Assembly: GCA_030123545.1 (NCBI GenBank)
Contig: CP126124.1
Coordinates: forward strand, 3,596,001-3,660,000
DNA length: 64,000 bases
Direction: 5' to 3'
DNA from: Burkholderiaceae bacterium
GTDB taxonomy: Bacteria > Pseudomonadota > Gammaproteobacteria > Burkholderiales > Burkholderiaceae_C
The notes under the pieces were generated by a model. It searched no databases and was not told the DNA's origin. It was given only the letters and a program-made list of their open reading frames with translations. Numbering within the stretch: the first letter of the stretch is position 1; the number at the start of each line of letters is the position of its first letter. Shown here piece after piece: positions 24,238 to 34,802 of the stretch. Both the position numbers and the translations under genes were made by a program.

Positions 24238-24753
24238 ATGTCCGTTCATCCCATCCCGCAGGCGACTGGCGGCGCTGCGCCGCGCATCGACATCGGCATC
24301 AGCGAGGCCGATCGCGCTGCCATTGCCCAGGATCTGTCGCATCTGCTGGCCGATACCTACACCCTGTATCTGACCACGCACAACTTCCACTGGAACGTCA
24401 CCGGCACGCTGTTCACCACCTTGCACGAGATGTTCATGGTGCAGTACACCGAGCTGTGGGCCGCGGTCGACAAGATTGCCGAGCGCATCCGCGCGCTGGG
24501 ACACGTGGCGCCGGGCTCCTATGCGGCGTTCGGCAAGCTGACGTCGTTGCCCGACGCGCCCGGCGAACCTCCGGCGGCGCTCGACATGGTGCGCATTCTG
24601 GCTGAAGGCCATGAGGCGGTGGCACGCACCGCGCGCGCGTCCTTTTCGCGTGCCGACCAGGCAGGCGACGAAGCCACGGCCGATCTGCTCACACAACGAC
24701 TGGCGACGCACGAGAAGACCTCGTGGATGCTGCGCGCGCTGCTCGAGCAATGA
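24238..24753 (+). CDS. dps: Dps, ferritin-like DNA-protection protein
   Basis: 171 residues. The ferroxidase region is TTHNFHWNVTGTLFTTLHEMF, with the two conserved His, and the helix VDKIAERIRALG contributes the Asp and Glu. The position equivalent to E. coli Asp67 is Met, as I recall for the subfamily sharing the YTELWAAVD segment. The family forms dodecamers that oxidise and store iron using peroxide and protect DNA. AAAGGAG precedes the start at 24238. It is the first gene downstream of the oxyR divergent promoter and is followed by katG. Confidence 0.92.
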   Translation: MSVHPIPQATGGAAPRIDIGISEADRAAIAQDLSHLLADTYTLYLTTHNFHWNVTGTLFTTLHEMFMVQYTELWAAVDKIAERIRALGHVAPGSYAAFGKLTSLPDAPGEPPAALDMVRILAEGHEAVARTARASFSRADQAGDEATADLLTQRLATHEKTSWMLRALLEQ

Positions 24754-24917
24754 TGCCGTTCGATGCGGCGCGCCGGCGGTGATCGAACGCGCTGCACTCG
24801 GCTTCGACGGTCATGCCCCGATTCGCGCGGCAGTCTTGGCAGTGGGTCGAGGCCGCCACCGCCCGAGCAGGGCATGACCGGCAGGTCATAAACAGCGCTT
24901 TTCACGTTCATCCAGAG

Positions 24918-24953
24918 AATGTCTTGGACGCGCCAGCCGACGCCAAATATCTT
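24918..24953 (+). promoter_or_regulatory. katG promoter matching the dps promoter
   Basis: AATGTCTTGGAC with -35 TTGGAC at 24924-24929, an 18-bp spacer and TATCTT at 24948-24953, 29 bp before the katG ATG. The 12-base block and the spacing are the same as at dps. It means katG has its own promoter rather than depending on readthrough from dps. Confidence 0.65.
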
Positions 24954-24982
24954 TGAAGCCGCCCGTTGAAAGGAGAAAGACC

Positions 24983-27187
<2,205 letters not shown>

Positions 27188-27566
27188 AGCGAAAGGGCGG
27201 GCGCCAGCCTGCACATCGGACGGCCTCGACTTGGCATCGAGATCTCTCGCACCAGGTCGAGGTTGCACGAACCCAGCAAGACGTCAGGAAGGATCCTGAC
27301 TTCGGTCATTCCATCGCGCCATCGGACGGCGAACTGCCGCGCGTACGCGGAGAACATTTCGACGCAGCGGCGCTGACTTTCAGCGCATAGCGTGTCGAAC
27401 GCCAGGGCCGAGCCGCCCAGCCCGACTTGTTACCCTCGGCAATTTCACTTGAATCGATCAACCGATCGTGTTACTTGTACGGGCGACCGTGCCACGGCGG
27501 TTCCCGCGCTGTTTAGCCGGAATCGGGCGGGGAGCCGGATTGCAACAACATTCTGGAGGGATCAGC
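27188..27566. other. gap between katG and the GDSL gene, with a uvrA fragment
   Basis: No intact gene. It contains the uvrA-like remnant at 27331-27412. The remainder carries the leader and AGGG ribosome-binding site of the lipoprotein gene, and nothing else was recognised. Confidence 0.5.
27331..27412 (-). pseudogene. fragment of a uvrA gene
   Basis: These 82 bp match uvrA positions 22723-22804 at about 87 percent (11 mismatches counted by eye, no gaps). Translated on the minus strand it gives FDTLCAESQRRCVEMFSAYARQF, against FDTLYAEGQRRYVETFSAYARQF in the intact gene. Nothing of UvrA can be followed on either side, so it is a relic of a small duplication or of another lost uvrA. Confidence 0.7.
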
Positions 27567-28892
27567 ATGCGTCATTCCATCTGGAATGCGCTGGCCTTGG
27601 CCGGCGCATTGGCATTGGCAGGTTGCGGTGGAGGCGGCTCGAGCGCCCCGCCCGATTCGACCGCCGGCAGCGTCAACGCCGCAAGCAAAGCCCCGACGGC
27701 GGCGCCTGCCGGCGGGTTCAAGGCGATGGTGGTATTCGGCGACAGCTTGTCCGACGATGGGGCCTACACCCTTGCGGCGATCAGCCAGTATGGCGCCCAA
27801 GTGCCGTTCACCGGCCTGCCCTATCCGGCAGGCGGCCAGTTCACGGTCAATGGCGCCGCGACGGGGAACTGGACCAATGTCGTGGCGAAGAGCCTGGGCT
27901 TGGGTCTGACGCCGAATCTCATTGGCTATGCGGGCAACTATCTCAACCCGCCGAGCGCCACGCCGAGCACGAGCCCGGTCTACTGTCCATTCAGCCCGGC
28001 GTCGAGCTGCTATGACTTCGCCGAGGGCGGCTCCATGGTCAGCGATCCCGACGGCATCGGCCACGGCACCGGCGCGCTCACCATTCCCGTCACGCGGCAG
28101 GTGCAGAACTATCTGACCCAGTTCAGCACGTTCAACCACGGTCAACTCATCACCGTGCTTGCCGGCAACAACGACATTCTCACGGCGTTTGGCAGTTTGA
28201 GCGCACAGGTGAACCAAGTCGTCACGCAAGCGGCAACCCAGGCAGCGCGGGCGGGCGCTCCGCTGACGCCGGCGCAGCAGGCCGCGTTGCAGCAGCAGGC
28301 AACGTCGCTAGCTCTTGTGGTGGCACAAGCGACCGTGAGTGCGGCGGCCGATCAGCTGGCCGGCGTGGTGCAGGCCATCCTCGCCACGGGCGGGAAGTAT
28401 GTCCTGGTCTACACCTTGGCGGATTCCTCGCTCTCGCCATTTGGCCGCGGCCTGCCCTACACCGGCGCGACACCGCCCACGGCGCCGCCGGCGGGCTACG
28501 CCTGCAACAACAAGGACGCCACTCAGCCGTGCTATCTGCTGTCGAACCTGGTGCAGGTGTTCAACCGGCGGCTGCTACATGCCTTGCAGGGCCAGCCGGT
28601 GAAAATACTCGACGGCTTCGCCTTGTTCAACCAGGAAATCGCCAATCCAGCCCAGTTCGGCTTCACCAACGACACCACGCCCTGGTGCAATCCGGCAACG
28701 ACCAGTTCGCTGTTATGCAACGTGAACACGCCCAACACAGCCGCAGGGGCGAGCAGCGCCAACCTGGGCAGTTGGCTGTTCGCCGACTCGGTCCACCCCA
28801 CACCCGCCGGTTACCGGGTCATCGCCAACGCCACCTTGCAGGCGATCAGCGGTTTCGGATGGACGCAGTTGCCGGCGTCGACTGAATTTTGA
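27567..28892 (+). CDS. GDSL/SGNH-family esterase lipoprotein
   Basis: 441 residues. A signal peptide with lipobox ALAGC (lipidated Cys20) is followed by a Gly/Ser/Pro linker. Block I is VVFGDSLSDDG with nucleophile Ser60; GNND supplies the block III Asn, and DSVHPTPAGYRV near the end supplies Asp and His. It is expected on the periplasmic or outer face, hydrolysing esters. ASSCYDFAEGG and CNNKDATQPCYLL suggest disulfides. TGGAGGGATCAGC gives a strong ribosome-binding site. It is not linked to katG functionally as far as can be seen. Confidence 0.9.
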   Translation: MRHSIWNALALAGALALAGCGGGGSSAPPDSTAGSVNAASKAPTAAPAGGFKAMVVFGDSLSDDGAYTLAAISQYGAQVPFTGLPYPAGGQFTVNGAATGNWTNVVAKSLGLGLTPNLIGYAGNYLNPPSATPSTSPVYCPFSPASSCYDFAEGGSMVSDPDGIGHGTGALTIPVTRQVQNYLTQFSTFNHGQLITVLAGNNDILTAFGSLSAQVNQVVTQAATQAARAGAPLTPAQQAALQQQATSLALVVAQATVSAAADQLAGVVQAILATGGKYVLVYTLADSSLSPFGRGLPYTGATPPTAPPAGYACNNKDATQPCYLLSNLVQVFNRRLLHALQGQPVKILDGFALFNQEIANPAQFGFTNDTTPWCNPATTSSLLCNVNTPNTAAGASSANLGSWLFADSVHPTPAGYRVIANATLQAISGFGWTQLPASTEF

Positions 28893-28930
28893 CCCCGGGG
28901 TGGAAGCCGGCCGAGCCGCGTCAGTCGGTT

Positions 28931-29206
28931 ACGCCTTCGAGCGCGCGCTCGAGCAGCCGGCATTTTTCCGCGCCGACCGCGTCGCGGATGCGCGGCACCA
29001 ACTGCATCAGTTGCTCGTAGCCGAGCGCGGCCTCGACCGCGAGGTTCAGCCGGAAGCCGCGCAGGCCCATGCTGGCGGTGAGCTGGGTCGCGATCGGATA
29101 GGCCTTCAGATAGCGTTCCTTCGGCGACGACTCTGATGCCGGCGGCGCGGCCGGCGCTGCAGGCAGGGCCGGCGCAGCCTGTGCGTTGCGCGATGCGGAG
29201 ACAGGG
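28931..29206 (-). pseudogene. truncated duplicate (3' part) of the gene at 39013-39525
   Basis: 276 bp matching 39023-39298 in the same orientation with only five mismatches and no gaps; the last 180 bp before the IS are identical. It encodes the C-terminal half (SPKERYLKAYPIATQLTASM region onward) of the unknown protein and is cut exactly where the IS left end begins. The pair bounds a 10-kb segment. Confidence 0.9.
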
Positions 29207-29274
29207 TGCGCTGCCCCCGGGGATTCGTAGCAGGTAGTTCTAGAGTCCGATCACCCGAATTGGAGATCGGACCG

Positions 29275-29535
29275 ATGAAGAAGCGATACACCGAGGAGCA
29301 GATCATTGGCTTTCTGCGCGAGGCCGATGCCGGATTGCCGGTCAAGGAGCTGTGCAGGAAGCATGGTTTCAGCGAGCCGAGCTACTACGCCTGGAAGGCC
29401 AAGTTCGGCGGCATGAACGTGTCGGACGCGCAGCGCTTGAAGGCGCTCGAGGCCGAGAACACGAAGCTCAAGAAGTTGCTGGCCAACTCGATGCTCGAGA
29501 TCGACGCGATGCGCGAGGTGCTCAAGGGAAAATAG
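29275..29535 (+). CDS. IS3-family transposase OrfA
   Basis: 86 residues. It has a helix-turn-helix (EEQIIGFLREADAGLPVKELCRKHGFSEPSYYAWKAKFGG) and a C-terminal leucine zipper (LKALEAENTKLKKLLANSMLEIDAM), as in IS407-type OrfA proteins. The ATG at 29275 is chosen for the conserved MKKRYTEEQ start. GGGAAAATAG at its end offers an A-AAA slip site into orfB. Confidence 0.93.
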   Translation: MKKRYTEEQIIGFLREADAGLPVKELCRKHGFSEPSYYAWKAKFGGMNVSDAQRLKALEAENTKLKKLLANSMLEIDAMREVLKGK

Positions 29536-30410
29536 TGGCCGTGGCGGCGCGTCGCGAGGTCGTGCGGCAGTTGCAGGAACGAGGCTTGAGCGAGCGCCAG
29601 GCCTTGAGGCTGGTAAGCATGAGCGCCAGCACCCTGCGCTACCAACCCCGCGACGACGGCAACGGCCGGCTGCGCGAGCGCCTGACGGAGCTCGCCGGCC
29701 AGCATCGCCGCCACGGCTACCGGATGCTGCACAGCCGCCTGCGAATCGACGGCTGGGCGATCAACGTCAAGCGCACGTACCGGGTCTACCGTGAGGAAGG
29801 CCTGATGGTGCGCAAGCGGCGACGCAAGAAGCTGCCGGTGCCCGAACGGCAACCGCTCGTGCGCCCCATCCAACCCAACGAGGTGTGGAGCATGGACTTC
29901 GTGTTCGACGAACTTGCCAACGGCCGGCGGGTCAAGACGCTGACGGTCGTGGACGACTGCAGCAAGGAGGCGGTGCAGATCGCCGTGGACACATCGATCC
30001 CGGCGCTGTACGTCACGCGGGTGCTCGACCAGGTCAAGGCCGAACGCGGGCTGCCCAAGGTGATCCGAACCGACAACGGGCCGGAGTTCGCCGGCAGGAC
30101 GATGCAGACCTGGGCGGCCAGCAACGGCGTCGAGCTACGCTTCATCCAGCCCGGCAAGCCGGTTCAGAACGCCTACATCGAGAGCTTCAATAGCCGCTTC
30201 CGCGACGAGTGCCTGTCGCAGCACTGGTTCGCCAGCCTGAGCCACATGCGCAGCGTCGTCGACAACTGGCGCGAGGACTACAACCACCACCGGCCGCACA
30301 GCACCCTCGGGTACGTGCCGCCGGCCGTGTTCGCCGCGCGTTGCCGCCAGCATGCTGGCGGCAACGCGCAACCACCCGCATCAGCTACGATGCAAACCCC
30401 TGGGCTCTAG
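29535..30410 (+). CDS. IS3-family transposase OrfB (DDE integrase)
   Basis: 291 residues from the GTG at 29535, which shares its G with the orfA stop TAG; it is in the -1 frame, and expression is probably as an OrfAB frameshift fusion through GGGAAAATAG. The DDE residues are in WSMDFVFDE, IRTDNGPEF and NAYIESFNSRFRDECL. The HTH_21 region (HGYRMLHSRLR) is present. It looks intact, so the element may be active. Confidence 0.92.
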   Translation: MAVAARREVVRQLQERGLSERQALRLVSMSASTLRYQPRDDGNGRLRERLTELAGQHRRHGYRMLHSRLRIDGWAINVKRTYRVYREEGLMVRKRRRKKLPVPERQPLVRPIQPNEVWSMDFVFDELANGRRVKTLTVVDDCSKEAVQIAVDTSIPALYVTRVLDQVKAERGLPKVIRTDNGPEFAGRTMQTWAASNGVELRFIQPGKPVQNAYIESFNSRFRDECLSQHWFASLSHMRSVVDNWREDYNHHRPHSTLGYVPPAVFAARCRQHAGGNAQPPASATMQTPGL

Positions 30411-30479
30411 ATCGAAGTGCTACGAAACCTGGGGGCAGCGCATGGGCACACTGATTGAGCGCTGGATCATGTGTCGCGA

Positions 30480-31934
30480 TTAGGGCAACTCTGGCACGAC
30501 GCATCGGGTAGCACCGAAACGCATTACGGCCGCGAGCAATGCATCGATATCTTGTTCCTGGCTGCGGTGATTAACGATGGCAACACGGACAACTAGACGA
30601 CCGTTCACGGTGGTAGCGGAAGGTGCAGCAATGCCTGATTCCTGTATGTCAGCAACAATTTCTGCGTTGACGCGGTCGGAATCTGCGGCGCGATAGCGGA
30701 AGCACACGATGTTCAATGAAACCGGGGCCATCAACTCCAGTTCGGCATGCTCGCTGATTCGACTCGCCAAATAGGAGGCTAGATGGCAGGTTTTAGAAAT
30801 GACCTGTCCGAGCTTTTCAGTCCCGTACACCTTTATGGTGAACCATGCTTTGAGTGCTCTGAAGCCACGTGACAAGTCTGGTCCCAGATCGCATGGCCAA
30901 GGTGAACCGGCAGCCATACCGCGAGTATCCCGTCTTAAATAAGCTGCGGGCGACGCGAAACTGCGGTAATGCTGCTCACCGTCGCGTACAAGTATGAAAC
31001 CGGCGTCGTAAGGCACCTGACCCCATTTATGGAAATCGAAAGCAATGGAATCTGCTTGTTCGATCCCCCTAAGATGTGGCGCCAAGTCGGGAGCGAGCAT
31101 GGCGAGTGCTCCAAACGCACCGTCAACGTGAAACCAAAGTTGGTTCTTCCGAGCGATATTGACTATTGCCGCTAAGTCGTCCACAGCACCTACGTTCACC
31201 GATCCAGCTGTGGCCGCAACAAAAAATGGCGTCAGGCCCGAACCACGGTCTTGCTCGATAGCCGTATTCAGCGCAGCAACATCCATCTGAAATCGCTCGT
31301 TCATCGGAATAGCTCGGAGTGCGTCAATTCCCAATCCGGCCAAATCCATCGCTTGCGCAATAGAACCATGAGCGCCGGCGGAGGTATAGGCAATCAGGCG
31401 TTTGCCAGCACTAGCGAGACCTTGGTGGCGCACCTCGGTCCCTAGCACTTTGGTGCGTGCGATCAAAATACCGATGAAGGTAGCCATGGATGTCCCTGTC
31501 ACGAACACCCCGCTAGCGGTAGGTGGAAAATCGAAGAGTTCGCGCATCCACCGGACGACTTGCCGCTCCACCTCTACAGGTATTTGATCGCGTCCCCCGC
31601 AATTCGCGTTCAGCCCCGCGGCCAGCATCTCGGCGAGCATTCCCACAGCTGAGCCACCGCCATGAACCCACCCAAAAAAACCTGGATGCGCGTTGCCGAC
31701 AGCGTAAGGCAGGATCTCGTACATAAACGTATCGTGCACCTGCGCGATATCGGTTGGGTTGCTAGGCAGCCTTTCATGGAATAACCGCCGCGATTCCTGT
31801 GGGATAGGCTGCCAGACCGGGCGTTGCCGGATGTCCCTTAAATAGTCCAGCATGTCGTCCAACATACGGTGCCCCTGGGTTCTGAGCATGTCCCAGTCTT
31901 CAGGGTCAAGTGTTTCTGAGAGTACTTGCATCAT
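30480..31934 (-). CDS. group II PLP-dependent amino-acid decarboxylase
   Basis: 484 residues of the aromatic-L-amino-acid/glutamate/cysteine-sulfinate decarboxylase family. The internal aldimine Lys is in FDFHKWGQV, HVDGAFGA gives the Asp that pairs with the PLP pyridine, and NAHPGFFGWVHGGGS is the N-terminal substrate strip. The substrate is not fixed by these motifs. Since cysteate-related genes lie upstream on the same strand, cysteate to taurine is one possibility; an aromatic amino acid is the other. Base composition is lower in GC than the rest of the window, suggesting transfer. It lies 81 bp after the binding-protein gene. Confidence 0.85.
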   Translation of the reverse strand: MMQVLSETLDPEDWDMLRTQGHRMLDDMLDYLRDIRQRPVWQPIPQESRRLFHERLPSNPTDIAQVHDTFMYEILPYAVGNAHPGFFGWVHGGGSAVGMLAEMLAAGLNANCGGRDQIPVEVERQVVRWMRELFDFPPTASGVFVTGTSMATFIGILIARTKVLGTEVRHQGLASAGKRLIAYTSAGAHGSIAQAMDLAGLGIDALRAIPMNERFQMDVAALNTAIEQDRGSGLTPFFVAATAGSVNVGAVDDLAAIVNIARKNQLWFHVDGAFGALAMLAPDLAPHLRGIEQADSIAFDFHKWGQVPYDAGFILVRDGEQHYRSFASPAAYLRRDTRGMAAGSPWPCDLGPDLSRGFRALKAWFTIKVYGTEKLGQVISKTCHLASYLASRISEHAELELMAPVSLNIVCFRYRAADSDRVNAEIVADIQESGIAAPSATTVNGRLVVRVAIVNHRSQEQDIDALLAAVMRFGATRCVVPELP

Positions 31935-32015
31935 AACTTCCCGGAGTTAAGCGAAAAACCGAGATCTTTATTTTCAAATAGCAGTGGCGTGCTTGGGTTT
32001 CTTAGAGTTGGCCCG

Positions 32016-32999
32016 TCATTGAGCCGCTTTTGCTATGGAGTCATCTACGAATTTGCTGTAGTCCGCTCTTACAGTGCTGATACGACGGTCCGCCTTCAAG
32101 AAGTCCGCCGTACTTTTCAAGGCGTCGGCGGCGTTCTTATCAATCCACGAAACTTGTTCTGAAGATGTCAAGAACTCAAAGCCGTCGAGGCCCGGAGGCA
32201 CCTGATCTGGTTGAGCGCCAACCCGCTTGGCGATTAGCGCAACGGGCGCAGAGTCGGCCGTCCACTTCGCCTTATTGTTCAGATAGGCAGCGTTCGCCGC
32301 ATTCATCGCTTTTGCAAATGCCACCAAGTCCTTTTTATGTGTGGCGAGGAATTTATCGTTTGCTACCCATGCATTGAATGTCGGAAATCCCCATTTCGCT
32401 ACCTGGCCGGCGGTCACGAGCCGCTTGCCGGTTTTCAGTATCTCACCTTGCACTGGATTCCATACGAAAGCTGCGTCAATATACTTCTGGGTCCATGCGG
32501 CGTTGATTTGCTGCGGTGACATCCCCATAATACGTACATCCGCTTGACTAATTCCCCAATGTTTTAGTGCTCCCGCCAAGGAGAGTTGGGACGTCGAGCC
32601 GATTGGCACACCAATAGTCTTTCCCTTGAGGTCAGCAGGCTTCTCTATACCTGATCCATCGCGGATGATAAGTGACTCCGAGCTCCCGATGACGAATGAC
32701 ACCAGAAACATCTTGATGTCCAGTCCTTGACTGACAGCGATTGCCAGCGGCGCAGATCCAACTTCTGAAACCTGGACGTCCCCCGAGGCCATGGCGGATA
32801 TCACGTCAACCCCGGATTCGAACTTGCGCCACTCGATATCCCATCCTGTGGCCTTGGAAAATTCACCTTGGGCAATGGCAGCTTGGTACGGGGTAGGATC
32901 CCCGAACGTGCCAATTATGAGTTTTTCAGCATGCGCGCTGGTACCAAGTCCAATTGCTAATGCGAATGCAGCAGCCAGTTTTACTATAGGCGTTTTCAT
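32016..32999 (-). CDS. ABC transporter substrate-binding protein, taurine/sulfonate type (TauA-like)
   Basis: 327 residues. An N-terminal Sec signal (VKLAAAFALAIGLGTSAHA, cut after AHA near residue 24) leads to a NMT1/THI5-like fold: GTFGDPTPY, SGVDVISAMASGDVQ, EVGSAPLAIAVSQG and LKGKTIGVPIGSTSQ are typical of taurine, aliphatic sulfonate and nitrate binding proteins, with TauA the closest I recall. It captures a small anion in the periplasm. No ATPase is encoded nearby and the only permease is a relic (34490-34787). CTAGGAGTCAAGG precedes the start. GC content is lower than in neighbouring core genes. Confidence 0.88.
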   Translation of the reverse strand: MKTPIVKLAAAFALAIGLGTSAHAEKLIIGTFGDPTPYQAAIAQGEFSKATGWDIEWRKFESGVDVISAMASGDVQVSEVGSAPLAIAVSQGLDIKMFLVSFVIGSSESLIIRDGSGIEKPADLKGKTIGVPIGSTSQLSLAGALKHWGISQADVRIMGMSPQQINAAWTQKYIDAAFVWNPVQGEILKTGKRLVTAGQVAKWGFPTFNAWVANDKFLATHKKDLVAFAKAMNAANAAYLNNKAKWTADSAPVALIAKRVGAQPDQVPPGLDGFEFLTSSEQVSWIDKNAADALKSTADFLKADRRISTVRADYSKFVDDSIAKAAQ

Positions 33000-33177
33000 C
33001 CTTGACTCCTAGAGGGGTTGTGTAGTGCCATGCCACGCAGTGCTACGAATTTGACAAGGCTTCAAATTGATGACGAATAATCTGTATAGCCAAGTGACAA
33101 TCGCCCACGTGAAAGTGGATGGAATGTGTAGGCCGAGCAGACTACTTAGCACGTGGTCGGTGTGCGGTAACTCGCGT
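33000..33177 (-). promoter_or_regulatory. gap between hpsN-like and tauA-like genes
   Basis: 178 bp of relatively AT-rich sequence with no gene. It carries the tauA-like ribosome-binding site at its left end. It marks the change from the GC-rich half of the island to the GC-poorer half and may hold the promoter of the last two genes; no clear -35/-10 pair could be fixed. Confidence 0.35.
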
Positions 33178-34488
33178 TCACGAACCGGTAGCGCTGAGGT
33201 CGAAGCGTTCGGTTGGGAAGAACTTCTTCAGGCGCACGTCGGCGCTGCGCGCATGGCCTTCCATGCCTTCGAGCCGCGAGATGCGCGCCGTCGCCTCGGC
33301 CACCGATCGGGAGCCGAGACGCGTCGCGCGCTGCCACGTCACCGTTTTCATGTACTTGTGCACCGAAAGCCCGCCCGTATAGCGCGCCGCGCCCGAGGTC
33401 GGCAGCACGTGATTCGGCCCCGCCGCCTTGTCGCCGAATGCGACCGTCGTTTCCTCGCCGAGGAACAACGAACCGTAGGCACGCAGCCGGCCGAGCCACC
33501 AGTCGAGGTCGGAGGCCTGTACCTGCAGGTGCTCGGGCGCGTAGCGATCGGCCACCTCGGCCATCTCCTCGCGCGTGTCGCACAGGATCACTTCAGCGTA
33601 GTCGCGCCACGCCGCTTCGGCGTTTTTGCGGTTCAGCTCGGGGAGCTGCGCGATCATGCCGGGTGCCGCGGCAAGCACTGTGTCCGCAAGCCTGCGATCG
33701 GTGGTGACGAGCCAGACCGGCGAGTTGTAGCCATGCTCGGCTTGGCCAACGAGGTCCCAGGCAACGAGGTGCGGATCAGCGGCCTCATCGGCGATCACCA
33801 TCGAATCGGTCGGCCCCGCGAACATGTCGATGCCGACGCGACCGAACAGAATCCGCTTGGCCTCGGCCACGTATTGGTTGCCGGGTCCGACCAGGATGTC
33901 GGCCTTCGGGAGGCCGAACATGCCGAACGCCATCGCCGCCACGCCTTGCACGCCGCCGAGGTTCAGCACGCGGTCGGCCCCGCACAGCTTCATCGTGAAC
34001 AGCACCGCAGGCGGGATGCCGATGCCCGGTTTCGGCGGCGAACATGCGGTGATGTGCCGGACCCCTGCTACCTTGGCGGTCGTGATCGTCATGATCGCCG
34101 ACGCTATGTGGCTGTAGCGCCCGCCCGGCACATAGCATCCCGCCGCCGACACGGGGATCTGCTTCTGCCCGGCGAAGAACCCGGGCTGCACTTCCAACTC
34201 GCAGCCGACGATCGTCGCGCGCTGCACTTCGGCGAAGCGGCGGATGTTGTCGTGCGCGAACCGGATGTCATCGCGCAGCTTGGATGGAACGGCCGCCTCG
34301 GCGGCGGCGAGTGCCTCTTCGCTGACAACGGCATCGCCGTCCCACTGGTCGAGTTCGCGTGCGCAGCGTCGCGCGACTTCGTCGCCTCCGCTCTCCAGCT
34401 CATTGAGCATTCGCTGCACCGTTGCGCGCACGTCCTCCTGGCCAGTTTCTGCACTTCGCGTGGCTTTCTTCAGATAGGTGATCGTCAT
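33178..34488 (-). CDS. hpsN: HisD-family dehydrogenase, probable sulfopropanediol 3-dehydrogenase (HpsN-like)
   Basis: 436 residues with the histidinol-dehydrogenase plan: GCYVPGGRYSHIASAIM (NAD), GPGNQYVAEAKR, GQAEHG (Zn ligands Gln and His), YAPEHL (catalytic Glu-His) and EGMEGHARS (Zn His near the end). The N-terminal IPVSAAGCYVPGG and GLSVHKYMKTVTW resemble the HpsN branch rather than histidine-pathway HisD, and no his genes are near. HpsN oxidises 2,3-dihydroxypropane-1-sulfonate to sulfolactate. The TauA-like and CuyA-like neighbours support this. It starts 2 bp after the permease relic. Confidence 0.75.
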   Translation of the reverse strand: MTITYLKKATRSAETGQEDVRATVQRMLNELESGGDEVARRCARELDQWDGDAVVSEEALAAAEAAVPSKLRDDIRFAHDNIRRFAEVQRATIVGCELEVQPGFFAGQKQIPVSAAGCYVPGGRYSHIASAIMTITTAKVAGVRHITACSPPKPGIGIPPAVLFTMKLCGADRVLNLGGVQGVAAMAFGMFGLPKADILVGPGNQYVAEAKRILFGRVGIDMFAGPTDSMVIADEAADPHLVAWDLVGQAEHGYNSPVWLVTTDRRLADTVLAAAPGMIAQLPELNRKNAEAAWRDYAEVILCDTREEMAEVADRYAPEHLQVQASDLDWWLGRLRAYGSLFLGEETTVAFGDKAAGPNHVLPTSGAARYTGGLSVHKYMKTVTWQRATRLGSRSVAEATARISRLEGMEGHARSADVRLKKFFPTERFDLSATGS

Positions 34489-34489
34489 C

Positions 34490-34787
34490 TCAAATCCTTT
34501 CGTTCCAAGGTATCGCCTTGCGCTCGATGTACCGAATCATCATGTCGAGCGCGTAGGCAATCGCGGCAACGCGGGTGATCCAGCCGAAGCCGATACCGAT
34601 GCGCATCGCGGTCAGGATCTCGGTCAATGCTGACGGCAGGATCACGTTCCGCTGCACTTGCCAGCGGATGGCGCCGAGCGAATAGGCGGCACTGCGGATT
34701 AGCCCGATCACCGGGGATCGCACGTGCGCTGTCGCGCGCACCGAGCAGCAGGCCGGCGGCGATGCGGTGGAGAGAACGGATCAACAT
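34490..34787 (-). pseudogene. decayed ABC permease (TauC/SsuC type)
   Basis: Read on the minus strand, one frame gives LIRSLHRIAAGLLLGA (a typical first cytoplasmic/TM segment of sulfonate permeases). A frame change follows, then SLGAIRWQVQRNVILPSALTEI and MRIGIGFGWITRVAA (the EAA-like loop), and finally DMMIRYIERKAIPWNER, the usual C terminus. The part between GFGW and DMMIRY is missing, as is the true N terminus. About 100 codons remain of a usual 250, so transport by this gene is not possible. Confidence 0.75.
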
Positions 34788-34802
34788 ATGAGTCCTCTAT
34801 GG

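Larger units (their letters stand above)
29207..30442 (+). mobile_element. IS3-family insertion sequence
   Basis: 1236 bp. The terminal inverted repeats are about 40 bp: left TGCGCTGCCCCCGGGGATTC (29207 on), and right, read inward, TGCGCTGCCCCCAGGTTTCG, with TCGTAGCA and TCTAGAG also shared. It holds orfA and a -1-frame orfB. There is no perfect 4-bp target duplication: the left flank is AGGG and the right flank TGGG. The left flank is the truncated repeat and the right flank is unrelated, so the element sits on a junction. Confidence 0.88.

Noticed and set aside
29203..30446. GGG on both sides of the IS as a target-site duplication
   Set aside because: On the right the GGG is one base away from the inverted-repeat end, and three G's are expected by chance in this DNA.
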